From Bradyrhizobium sp. CCBAU 53351 (GTDB taxonomy: Bacteria; Pseudomonadota; Alphaproteobacteria; Rhizobiales; Xanthobacteraceae), in contig NZ_CP030060.1 of the NCBI RefSeq assembly GCF_015291745.1, forward strand, positions 496,001-560,000: DNA of 64,000 bases, written 5' to 3'. A program made the translations under genes and the position numbers. Positions within the stretch are counted from its first letter, which is position 1. The number at the start of each line of letters is the position of its first letter. Below the pieces are notes generated by a model. The model had not been told where the DNA came from, made no database searches, and saw only the letters and a program-made list of their open reading frames with translations. Positions 1 through 8,553 of the stretch are shown in pieces.

Positions 1-408
1 CAGCGTCCGCCAGCGCGCACCATGGTCATGATCATGCGCGCGCGCCTCAGGGCGCCAAATTTCGCTCTTGTGACTAGGAGCACGAAAATCTGAGATGTGA
101 TGGTGAACATGGACACGTTCGCGCCATAAGCGCCATATGACGTTGCTTCCTAACAGAATCAACATGAAGCCGACGGCCGCCTCTAGCGGTTGCGAAACGC
201 CCGGCGGAATTGCATATCCGAGCACCAAAGCCGCCCCGGAGAACAGGAACAAAGTGATGGTGTGTCCAATTCCCCACGTCAACCCATGCTTGACGATCTC
301 GCCCACATCGCTGCGGCGCGCCGCAATGCTCGATACCGCCGCAATGTGATCGGCCTCGAGCGCGTGCTGCATGCCCAGCAGCAGTCCCAGCCCCAATATT
401 CCGAACAT
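1..408 (-). CDS. NicO/UreH-like nickel (cobalt) permease, 3' end cut by window edge
   Basis: The minus-strand frame from the ATG at 408 stays open to base 1, so only the first 136 codons are visible. The N-terminus is a hydrophobic helix followed by GMQHALEADHIAAV. That carries the H-x4-DH signature known from NicO/UreH/HupN nickel-cobalt transporters, where the histidine and aspartate contact the metal. More hydrophobic segments follow, then a His-rich loop (HVHHHISD and HDHDHG near the edge). It lies 15 bp after hypB and is the last visible gene of the hydrogenase operon, so nickel supply for the hydrogenase is the natural role (inference). An in-frame TTG at 420 is an alternative start. 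Import versus export cannot be told from this fragment. Confidence 0.8.
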   Translation of the reverse strand, partial: MFGILGLGLLLGMQHALEADHIAAVSSIAARRSDVGEIVKHGLTWGIGHTITLFLFSGAALVLGYAIPPGVSQPLEAAVGFMLILLGSNVIWRLWRERVHVHHHISDFRAPSHKSEIWRPEARAHDHDHGARWRTL

Positions 409-423
409 GGCAAGATCCAATCA

Positions 424-1401
424 TCAAGAGGGAAATACGGTGTCCTTCAGCAACTTGCTTTGCCGTCGTATCCAACCGTACCACTCCTCAAATCCTGCGC
501 CGTTTCTGGCCGAGACCTGCAGAACCTCGATGGCCGGGTTGACGTCTCTGGCGTATGCCACCGCGCGATCGACATCGAAATCCACATGCGGAAGCAAGTC
601 GAGCTTGTTCAAGATCATGAGGTCAGCCGACCGGAACATGTGAGGATATTTGATCGGCTTGTCCTCTCCCTCGGTCACTGAGAGGATGACGACCCTTGCA
701 TGTTCGCCAAGGTCGAACATCGCAGGACAAACTAGATTTCCGACATTCTCGATCATCACGATCGATTCCGGCGGTGGACGCAGCTCTGAAAGAGCGCGCG
801 CAATCATGTCGGCCTCGAGATGGCAACCCGTGCCCGTATTGACCTGGACTGCTGGGGCGCCTGCGCGTCGAATTCGCTCCCCATCATTGGCCGTCACCTG
901 GTCTCCTTCGATGACGAAGAGATTGACCTCGTGATGAAGGTCGCCAATGGTTCGCTCCAGCAGCGTGGTCTTGCCGGCGCCGGGCGAGCTTGCGAGGTTC
1001 AGGGCCAGGATTTCGCGACCGGCGAACCAGGCCCGGTTCCTTGCTGCCAAAACGTCGTTCTTGGCGAGGATCCGGGCTTCCAGATCGAGCACCAGGCCCG
1101 CAGCTTCGTCATGATTGGTATGCCCGTGTTCGTGGGCATGGTCATGCGAATGTCGGCGTCCATGATGTCCGTGATCATGATGGTCATGATGATGGTGATC
1201 ATGGCCGTGTCCAGCGTGAGAGTGGACGTGGGCGGGATCATGGTCATGCGAATGGGCGTGAGCAACGCCATCCGCGTGGACATGGAAATGATCATGCAGG
1301 TGCTCACCGGTCTCCCCACCGCCCAGGCTCGCTTCATGTCCGGTCTGGAGATTGATCACCGTGGCACCCGCCTTGGCGCCGCAACCGCAATGTCCGCACA
1401 T
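424..1401 (-). CDS. hypB: Hydrogenase nickel incorporation GTPase HypB, with His-rich nickel store
   Basis: HypB is the GTPase that, with HypA, loads nickel into the large-subunit precursor in the cytoplasm. The protein (325 aa) starts MCGHCGC, the N-terminal metal site of HypB, which fixes the start at 1401 rather than further upstream. Residues about 34-97 are a linker with about 30 histidines, as in rhizobial HypB proteins that store nickel. The P-loop SPGAGKTT is at about 139-146, followed by the GTPase-domain metal-site sequence GTGCHLEA near 190 and the NKLD guanine motif. The start overlaps the hypA stop by one base (TGATG), so the two are translationally coupled. Confidence 0.97.
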   Translation of the reverse strand: MCGHCGCGAKAGATVINLQTGHEASLGGGETGEHLHDHFHVHADGVAHAHSHDHDPAHVHSHAGHGHDHHHHDHHDHGHHGRRHSHDHAHEHGHTNHDEAAGLVLDLEARILAKNDVLAARNRAWFAGREILALNLASSPGAGKTTLLERTIGDLHHEVNLFVIEGDQVTANDGERIRRAGAPAVQVNTGTGCHLEADMIARALSELRPPPESIVMIENVGNLVCPAMFDLGEHARVVILSVTEGEDKPIKYPHMFRSADLMILNKLDLLPHVDFDVDRAVAYARDVNPAIEVLQVSARNGAGFEEWYGWIRRQSKLLKDTVFPS

Positions 1402-1742
1402 CAGGCAGCCTCCCCTTCGATCTCCATGCTTCTGATCTTCAATTCCTCGCCCTGAAGGCGCGTAAACTGCCGCGAGCCACAAGGGCACGGCGCAAACAGG
1501 CTCGCCTGCTCGAATTCCGAACGACACGTCGCGCACAGCGCTCGCCCGGCCACGCGCCTGATGTCGAGCGCTGTGCCGTCAAGAGGCGTCCCGCGGGCGA
1601 CGGTCTCGAAGCAGAATGCGATCGCCTCTCCCATCACGCCGGAGAGATCTCCAACATCGACGGTGATGCGGCGGACCTTGCGGCCCTTGGCGGCATCGCT
1701 GACGATCGCCACGATGTTACGGGTGATGCCGAGCTCGTGCAT
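1401..1742 (-). CDS. hypA: Hydrogenase nickel metallochaperone HypA
   Basis: HypA binds nickel through its N-terminal Met-His and passes it with HypB to the hydrogenase large subunit. The 113-aa product begins [11 protein letters not shown], with the essential His2. It carries a zinc site made of CATC (about 70-73) and CPCG (about 86-89). Length is typical. It sits between hypE (9 bp away) and hypB (1-base overlap) in the operon. Zinc-site spacing is canonical. Confidence 0.97.
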   Translation of the reverse strand: MHELGITRNIVAIVSDAAKGRKVRRITVDVGDLSGVMGEAIAFCFETVARGTPLDGTALDIRRVAGRALCATCRSEFEQASLFAPCPCGSRQFTRLQGEELKIRSMEIEGEAA

Positions 1743-1750
1743 GGGTCCTC

Positions 1751-2818
1751 TCAGCAGATCCGAGGCAGCTGTTCGCCGACGAGCATGTCGACCATTCGGT
1801 GTCCGCCAAAGCTCGTCCGCATCATGACGCGGCTATCCTGGTCCGAGGTGATCCGGCCGATACGGGCGGCATCCAAACCCAGTGGATCTCGCCGCATGGC
1901 AGCCAGCGCGGCTTCGGCCTGATCGGGGGGAACGATCACGACGATCTTGCCCTCATTGGCGAGATAGAGCGGATCGAGCCCAAGCACCTCGCAGAACGCC
2001 TTCACTTCCTCGCGGATCGGCGTCATGCCCTCCTCGATCTCGATGGAGACCCCCGAGCCGTCCGCGATCTCGTTCAGCACCGTCGCGACGCCGCCGCGCG
2101 TCGCGTCCCGAATGAAGCGAGTGCCCGGTGCGGCGGCGAGGATCGCGCCGATCAGCTCGTGCAGACAGGCGCAATCGCTGGCGATCGGCGTCTCGAGCGC
2201 CATGTCGCCGCGGGCGCACAGGATGGCGGCACCGTGGTCACCCAGCAGTCCGTTCACGAGGACGGCGTCGCCGGCGCGGGCCTTGTCCACGCCGAGCGCG
2301 AGCGAGGCAGGGATCGCGCCTACGCCCGTGGTCGTGATGAAGATCTTGTCGCACGCTCCCCGTGGCACGACCTTGGTGTCGCCCGTGACGATCTGCACCC
2401 CCGCTTGCGAAGCCGTTCGCGCCATGGAAAGCGCGACCTGTCGCAAGAGATCGATCTGCACGCCCTCCTCGATGATGACCGCGCAGGACAGATACATGGG
2501 CACCGCCCCGCCGACGGCGAGATCGTTCACCGTGCCGCAAACCGCGAGCTTTCCGATATCGCCGCCCGGGAAGAACAGGGGATCGACCACGAAGGAGTCG
2601 GTCGTAAAGGCGAGCCTGTCGCCATGGGCTGCGAAGACCGCCAGATCGAACCGCGCCTGATCCTCGAGCGGCTCACAGGCGTGCTCGCCGAAGGCCGTCA
2701 GAAACACGTCGTCAATCAGGTCCTTCATGGCTTTGCCGCCGCCGCCATGAGCCAGCGTCACCGAGCTGACATTGACTTTGCCGCGCGTGCGCGTCTTGAC
2801 GAAGGGGACGAAATTCAT
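1751..2818 (-). CDS. hypE: Hydrogenase maturation protein HypE (thiocarboxamide dehydratase)
   Basis: HypE receives a carbamoyl group from HypF on its C-terminal cysteine and dehydrates it with ATP to the thiocyanate that becomes the CN ligand of the active-site iron. The 355-aa protein has the PurM/AIR-synthase fold features TLAHGGGGKAM near the N-terminus, FTTDSFVV and VTGDTKVV. It ends in PRIC, the invariant acceptor cysteine at the extreme C-terminus. The start at 2818 overlaps the hypD stop by four bases (ATGA), which fixes the start although the frame stays open far upstream. Confidence 0.97.
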   Translation of the reverse strand: MNFVPFVKTRTRGKVNVSSVTLAHGGGGKAMKDLIDDVFLTAFGEHACEPLEDQARFDLAVFAAHGDRLAFTTDSFVVDPLFFPGGDIGKLAVCGTVNDLAVGGAVPMYLSCAVIIEEGVQIDLLRQVALSMARTASQAGVQIVTGDTKVVPRGACDKIFITTTGVGAIPASLALGVDKARAGDAVLVNGLLGDHGAAILCARGDMALETPIASDCACLHELIGAILAAAPGTRFIRDATRGGVATVLNEIADGSGVSIEIEEGMTPIREEVKAFCEVLGLDPLYLANEGKIVVIVPPDQAEAALAAMRRDPLGLDAARIGRITSDQDSRVMMRTSFGGHRMVDMLVGEQLPRIC

Positions 2819-3945
2819 ACGACCTCCGCTTGGCGCTTTTGGCCGCCATACTGGTAGTAGGCAGCACAGGCTCCTTCGGAGGACACCATCAGTGCTCCGA
2901 GAGGCGTTTCCGGCGTGCATGAGGTGCCGAACACCTTGCATTGCCACGGCTTGAGTGCGCCCTTCAGCACCTCGCCGCACTGGCACGATTTCGGGTCGGC
3001 GATCCTGACGTTGGGAATCGCGAATTTGCGCTCCGCGTCGAAATGCACATAAGCATCGCGCAGGCGCACGCCGGAATGATCGATCGATCCAAGCCCGCGC
3101 CACTCGAAGAACTCGCGCAATTCGTATACTTGGGCCACCGCGCGCAGCGCCGCGTTGTTGCCCTCGCTCGGCACGACGCGGGCATACTGGTTCTCGACCT
3201 CGACCCGCCCCTCCGCGATCTGCTTCAGCAGCATCCAGATAGACTGGAGGATGTCGAGCGGCTCGAAGCCGGCGACCACCATCGGCTTGCGATAGAAATT
3301 GGCGATGAACTCGTAAGGAGCCGTGCCGATCACCATCGACACGTGGCCGGGCCCGAGGAAGCCGTCGAGCTGCAGGCCGGGACTGTCGAGGATCGCCTTG
3401 ATGGTCGGAACGATCGTGATGTGGTTGCAGAACACGGAGAAGTTCCGGATCCCCTCGCTCTCCGCCTGCAGGATCGTCAATGCGGTCGACGGCATGGTGG
3501 TCTCGAAGCCGAGGCCGAAGAAAACGACCTCGCGAGCGGGATTGCGCCGAGCGAGCTGGAGCGCGTCCATCGGCGAATAGACCATGCGCACGTCGGCACC
3601 ATCCGCCTTGGCCTGCAGGAGGCTCTTCCGCGAGCCGGGCACGCGCATCGCGTCTCCGAAGGTTGTGAAGATGACCTTCGGGTTCTCCGCGATCGCGACG
3701 CAATCATCGACCCGTCCCATCGGCAGGACGCAGACCGGACATCCCGGACCATGAACCAGCTCGATAGCCTTGGGCAACATGCCCTCGAGCCCATAGCGGA
3801 AGATCGAATGGGTGTGCCCGCCGCAGACCTCCATCAGGTAAAGCGGCCGGCCCTCCGGAAGTTTCATGCCGGAAACCAGCGACTCGATCTCGCCGATGAG
3901 TACGCGCGCCTTTTCGCCGTCGCGGAATTCGTCGACATATTTCAT
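2815..3945 (-). CDS. hypD: Hydrogenase maturation protein HypD
   Basis: HypD is the iron-sulfur scaffold that, with HypC, assembles Fe(CN)2CO. The 376-aa protein shows the family motifs MEVCGGHTHSI near 39, GPGCPVCVLP near 66 and a C-terminal cysteine-rich part (CQCGEVL and FGTSCTPETPLGALMVSSEG) that holds the [4Fe-4S] cluster. It overlaps both neighbours by four bases, the GmhA-like gene upstream and hypE downstream. All key cysteines are present and the length is normal. Confidence 0.97.
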   Translation of the reverse strand: MKYVDEFRDGEKARVLIGEIESLVSGMKLPEGRPLYLMEVCGGHTHSIFRYGLEGMLPKAIELVHGPGCPVCVLPMGRVDDCVAIAENPKVIFTTFGDAMRVPGSRKSLLQAKADGADVRMVYSPMDALQLARRNPAREVVFFGLGFETTMPSTALTILQAESEGIRNFSVFCNHITIVPTIKAILDSPGLQLDGFLGPGHVSMVIGTAPYEFIANFYRKPMVVAGFEPLDILQSIWMLLKQIAEGRVEVENQYARVVPSEGNNAALRAVAQVYELREFFEWRGLGSIDHSGVRLRDAYVHFDAERKFAIPNVRIADPKSCQCGEVLKGALKPWQCKVFGTSCTPETPLGALMVSSEGACAAYYQYGGQKRQAEVV

Positions 3946-4634
3946 GCCACGGCTCCCTTCGTTCGCGCCGATCCCCGGTCGTCAGCCAAGAGCGTGTGAA
4001 CGAGATCCCAGAGGATGTGGTAGGCGGTTACATGGCACTCCTGGGTGCGATGGATCGACGTCGTCGGGACGACCAGGCAATGGTCGACGACACCCGCGGT
4101 TTTCATCTTTCCGCCGTCGCCGCCCGCAAGCCCAATGGTCACGAGGCCCATCTCCTTCGCCTTGGCAAAGGCGGCCATCAGGTTCGACGAATTGCCGCTG
4201 GTGGAGATGCCAATGAGCGCATCGCCTTTCCGCCCCTGGGCCACGATCTGGCGGACGAAGACGTGATCGAAACCGAGGTCGTTTCCGACCGCCGAGATCA
4301 TCGCCAGATCGGCGACGAGGTTGGTTGCGGCCAGTGCGGGCCTGCCCGCCGTGATCGGGTGGACGAACTCCACGGCGACATGCGAGGCGTCGCAGCTCGA
4401 GCCGCCATTGCCCATCGAGAATAGCCGTCCGCCGTTGCGATAGACATCCGCGACCGTTTTCGCCGCGGCGATCAGCACCGCGGCGTTCTCGGCAAAGAAG
4501 CGCGCATTGGTGTCGCGCGAATCGCGTGCCTTCTCTTCGACCGAGAGCAGGAGGGCGGCATCCAGCCGCGCCGGCTCCTGCTGTCCGCCATGCAGAAACG
4601 GATAAAGTTCCTTCAGGTCGCTGTTGCCTGACAT
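3942..4634 (-). CDS. gmhA: SIS-domain phosphoheptose isomerase-like protein in the hyp operon
   Basis: The 230-aa protein has a SIS (sugar isomerase) domain with NGGRLFSMGNGGSSCDA near 67-83, FVHPITAGRPAL and GISTSGNSSN near 150. These resemble GmhA, which converts sedoheptulose 7-phosphate to D-glycero-D-manno-heptose 7-phosphate for LPS. It is locked between hypC and hypD, with a four-base overlap into hypD. No other heptose gene is near. GmhA-like genes are, to my knowledge, found in other group 1h hydrogenase operons, so a hydrogenase-linked role is likely but unknown. The gene symbol reflects family only. Confidence 0.85.
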   Translation of the reverse strand: MSGNSDLKELYPFLHGGQQEPARLDAALLLSVEEKARDSRDTNARFFAENAAVLIAAAKTVADVYRNGGRLFSMGNGGSSCDASHVAVEFVHPITAGRPALAATNLVADLAMISAVGNDLGFDHVFVRQIVAQGRKGDALIGISTSGNSSNLMAAFAKAKEMGLVTIGLAGGDGGKMKTAGVVDHCLVVPTTSIHRTQECHVTAYHILWDLVHTLLADDRGSARTKGAVA

Positions 4635-4638
4635 GGCG

Positions 4639-4929
4639 CTACCCTCCCGGCTCAGCTGCCGAACGCTTCATGGCTTCGATTTCAGCCTGTGCTTCACCCA
4701 GTTCTGTGAGAATCTTGAGCGTTTGCGCGGCTTCTTCCTCGTCGATCCGGCTCATCGCGAATCCGACATGGACGAGCACCCAGTCGCCGAGGCAGGCCGA
4801 CGGCGGATGATCCTCGCTGACGATGCAGGCGATGTTGACCTGCCGCTTGACGCCGCTGACGTCGACGGTCGCAAGCTTTCTCGCTTCGTCGTCGATCCTT
4901 ACGATCCGCCCGGGAATACCGAGACACAT
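4639..4929 (-). CDS. hypC: Hydrogenase maturation chaperone HypC
   Basis: HypC carries the Fe(CN)2CO unit from HypD to the large-subunit precursor. The 96-aa protein begins MCLGIPGRIV, with the conserved Cys2 and the MCLxxP start of the family. It has VDVSGVKRQV and WVLVHVGFAMSRIDE, both standard. It begins inside the 3' end of hypF (31-base overlap), and the GmhA-like gene starts 5 bp after it. The roughly 15-residue C-terminal tail past ILTELGE is slightly longer than in short HypC proteins. Confidence 0.96.
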   Translation of the reverse strand: MCLGIPGRIVRIDDEARKLATVDVSGVKRQVNIACIVSEDHPPSACLGDWVLVHVGFAMSRIDEEEAAQTLKILTELGEAQAEIEAMKRSAAEPGG

Positions 4930-7355
4930 GACGGCTTTCCTTCCCTGAAGTCTTTGTTTGATTTCATCAGATGCGCAGCTCCAATGACGGCTTGGCCGAG
5001 AGCAAGTCCGCCATCGTTGGACGGAACGCGCGCATGTGACAGCACAGTGAACTGCTCGCGCTCCAGCCGGCGCACCACCTCCTCGAATAGGATGCGGTTC
5101 TGGAAGCAGCCGCCGGTGAGCGCGACGGTCGAGAAGCGTCGCTCGCCGTCCTCGGGGGAGCCGGCGAGCTTGCGTGTCATGGCGGCGATGGACTTGGCCA
5201 GCCCCTTGTGGAACCGTGCAGCCATCACCGGCGCCGGTGTCTTCAGGATCAGGTCACCCAGCACCGCATGCCACATCGCGAGCGGCTCGATATAGGGCAA
5301 ACCCGTGCCGGCGAGATTGGGGATCGTCAGCGGATAGGCCAGCGCCTCGTCTTCATCGGCGAGAGTTTTCTCGTCGACCATGGCTTCCAGCCGCGCCGCC
5401 GCCTCGCCCTCATAGCTCTGCGCGTCCCGGCAGACATCGAGGGCGGCGGCCATGGCGTCGAACAAGCGCCCGCAGGATGATGCTGGCGGAGCGTTGATGC
5501 GGTTGCGCGCCATCGAATCCAGCAGCGCGCGCGGCTTTGCCGCCAAATATGAATGGAGCTCGAGCTCGGCGAAATTCATTGTCAGCTCGGCCCAGCTCAT
5601 CTCCGCCATGAGATGCGCATAGAGATTGCGCCAGGGCTCGCGCACGGCCTGGACGCCGCCAAGCATCGGGATCGGCTTGAACGTACCGGCCCGCGTGTAG
5701 CCGACATAGTCGGCGAGCATGAACTCGCCGCCCCAGAACGTCGCGTCCTCGCCCCATCCGAGACCATCGAGAACGATCCCGAGGACCGGACGGCCGTCGA
5801 GCGCATATCCGTTCTCGGCAAGACAGGCCGCCACATGGGCGTGATGATGCTGCACCTCCATCAAAGGCAGCGTCCCGCCCGCCAGGTGCTCGCGCGCGAG
5901 CTTGGAGGACAGATATTCGGGGTGCATGTCGGCGATCACTGCCGTAGGCTCGTGCTCGAAGAGCGCGGCATAGAGCGATAGGTTCTTCCTGTAATCGTCG
6001 AATGTCGCGACATCCTCCAGGTCGCCCTGATGCTGGGACAGGATCGCAGCGCCGTCCTTGAGCAAACAGAACGTGGCCTTCAGCTCCCCGCCCATGGCGA
6101 GCAGATCGGGCGCTTTCGCGAACCCCCTGGGCAGGGCGATCGGCGCCGGTGCGTATCCTCTGGCGCGACGCAGGAGCCGCGGCCCGCCCGCCACCACCCG
6201 GACCACAGAATCGTCGACACGGTTGGCGATGCGCCGATCGTGGGTGAGCGCGAACGTCGCAATCCCCGCGAGGCGCTCCGTCATCTCCGTATCGCCCGTC
6301 ACCTGCGGCTCGCTCGACAAATTGCCGCTGGTCATGACGACCGGCCGGTCCATCCGCCGCAGCAGCAAGACATGCAGCGGCGTCGTCGGCAGCATGAAAC
6401 CGAGCGTCCGCAATCCCGGTGCAATCTCGTCAGGCAGGTGCTCCGGCCCATTCGCATGCAGGAGCACGATGGGGGCCGCCGGGCTTGTCAACGCGACCAA
6501 CTCGTGTTCGGCGAGATCGCAGAACCGGCGGATAACGTCAACGTCCCTGGCCATCAGGGCAAACGGCTTGCCGTCCCGCTGTTTCAGTTTGCGCAGCCTC
6601 CTGACCGTGTCGGCCTGGGTGGCGTCACAGGCGAGCTGGTAGCCGCCGAGCCCTTTGACGGCGACGATTTCGCCCTTCTGGATCAGGCTGCACGCCGCAT
6701 CCACATCGTCAAGCATGGAAAACTGCTCGAAGGTAAAGTGACGCCCGTCGAGCCTGACCAGCTTCGCCTTGGGCCCGCAGGCATGGCAGGCGATCGGTTC
6801 GGCGTGAAACCGCCGGTCGGAAGGGTCGCGGTATTCGCGGGCGCAGTCGGCGCACATTGCAAACGGCGACATCGCGGTCTTGGCGCGATCGTAGGGGATG
6901 CCGTCGACGATGCTCAGCCGCGGCCCGCAATTGGTGCAATTGGTGAAGGGGTAGCGGAAGCGGCGCGCAAAGGGATCGGTGGTTTCGCGCGCGCAATCGG
7001 CACAGAGCGCCGCGTCAGGTGAAATCTCGGTATGAGCCCCGCCATGTGCGCTCTCGACTATCGCAAAATCGTCGCGCAGCACGCCCGCATAGGCGGTGAT
7101 CTCGATTGCCTCGATCTGGCTCAGCGGCGGCGGATCGCCAGCGATGCGGTCGACGAGCATGTCAATGATCGCCCGTTCTCCCTGCACGCGAACCAGAACG
7201 CCTTCTCCGTCATTCAGCACCTCGCCGCCAAGCCGCAGTTCCCGCGCGTGGCGCCAGACCGCCGGCCGGAAGCCGACGCCCTGCACACGTCCGCGAAACC
7301 GGATTTCAACGACCTCGACAGGGTTCTGCGGCGCGGCGAGGTTGAGCCTGCTCAT
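4899..7355 (-). CDS. hypF: Carbamoyltransferase HypF
   Basis: HypF takes carbamoyl phosphate and transfers the carbamoyl group to HypE. In the 818-aa protein the order is: an acylphosphatase domain (IRFRGRVQGVGFRPAVWR, residues about 15-32), two zinc fingers with the CxxC pairs CADC, CTNC, CADC and CHAC (about 105-190), a YrdC-like domain (KGLGGYQLACDA), and the Kae1-like domain with the metal-binding HHHAH and DGLGWGED. The ATG at 7355 overlaps the NHL gene stop (ATGA), which fixes the start. The tail after the usual GQAVIGAA runs about 24 residues longer and overlaps hypC by 31 bases. Confidence 0.97.
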   Translation of the reverse strand: MSRLNLAAPQNPVEVVEIRFRGRVQGVGFRPAVWRHARELRLGGEVLNDGEGVLVRVQGERAIIDMLVDRIAGDPPPLSQIEAIEITAYAGVLRDDFAIVESAHGGAHTEISPDAALCADCARETTDPFARRFRYPFTNCTNCGPRLSIVDGIPYDRAKTAMSPFAMCADCAREYRDPSDRRFHAEPIACHACGPKAKLVRLDGRHFTFEQFSMLDDVDAACSLIQKGEIVAVKGLGGYQLACDATQADTVRRLRKLKQRDGKPFALMARDVDVIRRFCDLAEHELVALTSPAAPIVLLHANGPEHLPDEIAPGLRTLGFMLPTTPLHVLLLRRMDRPVVMTSGNLSSEPQVTGDTEMTERLAGIATFALTHDRRIANRVDDSVVRVVAGGPRLLRRARGYAPAPIALPRGFAKAPDLLAMGGELKATFCLLKDGAAILSQHQGDLEDVATFDDYRKNLSLYAALFEHEPTAVIADMHPEYLSSKLAREHLAGGTLPLMEVQHHHAHVAACLAENGYALDGRPVLGIVLDGLGWGEDATFWGGEFMLADYVGYTRAGTFKPIPMLGGVQAVREPWRNLYAHLMAEMSWAELTMNFAELELHSYLAAKPRALLDSMARNRINAPPASSCGRLFDAMAAALDVCRDAQSYEGEAAARLEAMVDEKTLADEDEALAYPLTIPNLAGTGLPYIEPLAMWHAVLGDLILKTPAPVMAARFHKGLAKSIAAMTRKLAGSPEDGERRFSTVALTGGCFQNRILFEEVVRRLEREQFTVLSHARVPSNDGGLALGQAVIGAAHLMKSNKDFREGKPSCVSVFPGGS

Positions 7356-8551
7356 GGTGTTTTGTCCCAGATCAGGATCCGGTTGTTGCCGGTGTCGGCG
7401 ATCGCCAGAGTCCGACCGACTGCCGAAGCAGCATAAGGCCAGCACAGGCTGTCGCGACTTGCCGCGCGCCAGCGATTGTCACCTTTGTCGGCAAAGCCGT
7501 TCTGGGCCGCCAGCCCTGTGGCCGGCGCATCCATGGCGAGGTCCTGGAGATGGAAGCCAAGCAGCCGCGAATTTGCGGTATCGCAGACCACGAGCTGGCC
7601 ATCCCAGATGACGAGACCATAGGGCATGCTCATCGCGCTCGAGGATGGATCGTACGAGCTGCGATTGTGATCGACGCCCGCGAAATCGTCCTGGCCCAGC
7701 ACGAAATCGCACGGCGTCCCGCTGACGGTGGGGAAATGGCGCCATACCATGACGCGATTGTTGCCCGCGTCCGAGATCGCGAGTGCGCCGTCATGGCAGG
7801 CGATGCCGTGCGGCCACCGCATGCTGGTGGCACAGACGTCGCCGCCGGCATTGTCATCACGGGTGACGAAGTCTCTTTGGCCGAGGACCAGATCGGCCGG
7901 CGTGCCGTTGGCGGTCGGAATGCCGTTCCAGATCAGAACGCGGCGATTTCCGGTGTCGCAGACGATCAGCCTGCCCTGGAAGATCGCGACCCCGTAGCAC
8001 CAATTCAGTGTGTCGGAGCGAGACACCGCTCTTCCGCGATTGGCTAGGCCTGAGACGAAGTCCGCCTGACCTAGAACCACATCGGCGGGCTGGTTCGAGG
8101 CGGATGGATAGCGATTCCAGATCAGGATCCGGTGATTCCATGCATCCGCCACGGCCAGGATGCCGTCTGCGGCAGCGACGCCGGTCGGGAAGTTGAGCGT
8201 GTCGGGGCCGATGTCGCGCTTGGCGTTGCGGCCCTCGCGCGAGAAGTCGGATTGACCGATCAGAATATCGGCGGGCGCTTGATCGGAGGACGGACAGCGG
8301 CTCCAGATCAGCAGCCGATGATGGCCACTGTCGCAGACGAACATGGGCCCGTTCTTGTCGAGACACACCCCACGCGGGCCGAACAACGTCTGGGCCGACG
8401 GAACGATCGATTGCACAAGTCCGTCCGGCGTGACCTCTCCACCCAGAATCACGCGGGCGCCGGCCGGCGAGAGAAACCGGCGTGGCACGTGGTTGTCGCG
8501 CATCCTAGCGCGCGGTCGGTCCAAGCGAATGGTTGCGGCTGAAGTGATCAT
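7352..8551 (-). CDS. NHL-repeat beta-propeller protein of the hydrogenase operon
   Basis: The 399-aa protein is built of about six repeats. Each has a G-V-(a)-x-D/A-G strand, ADAWNHRILIWNR- or CDTGNRRVLIWN-like blades, and a PADxVLGQxDF spacer (for example ADVVLGQADF, ADLVLGQRDF and CDFVLGQDDF). This is a classical NHL propeller. No signal peptide is visible, so it is presumably cytoplasmic. It starts 3 bp after the NifU-Rieske stop and ends inside the hypF start. NHL proteins occur in other actinobacterial-type hydrogenase operons, but the role is not established. Scaffolding of the complex is a guess. Confidence 0.85.
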   Translation of the reverse strand: MITSAATIRLDRPRARMRDNHVPRRFLSPAGARVILGGEVTPDGLVQSIVPSAQTLFGPRGVCLDKNGPMFVCDSGHHRLLIWSRCPSSDQAPADILIGQSDFSREGRNAKRDIGPDTLNFPTGVAAADGILAVADAWNHRILIWNRYPSASNQPADVVLGQADFVSGLANRGRAVSRSDTLNWCYGVAIFQGRLIVCDTGNRRVLIWNGIPTANGTPADLVLGQRDFVTRDDNAGGDVCATSMRWPHGIACHDGALAISDAGNNRVMVWRHFPTVSGTPCDFVLGQDDFAGVDHNRSSYDPSSSAMSMPYGLVIWDGQLVVCDTANSRLLGFHLQDLAMDAPATGLAAQNGFADKGDNRWRAASRDSLCWPYAASAVGRTLAIADTGNNRILIWDKTP

Positions 8552-8553
8552 GG

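Noticed and set aside
1799..3999. Two long plus-strand frames of about 350 codons each opposite hypE and hypD
   Set aside because: They are antisense to genes with clear motifs and have Arg/His-rich composition typical of complementary-strand frames in GC-rich DNA.
6030..7022. A 330-codon plus-strand frame opposite hypF
   Set aside because: Antisense to the zinc-finger and YrdC regions of HypF, with no family features of its own.
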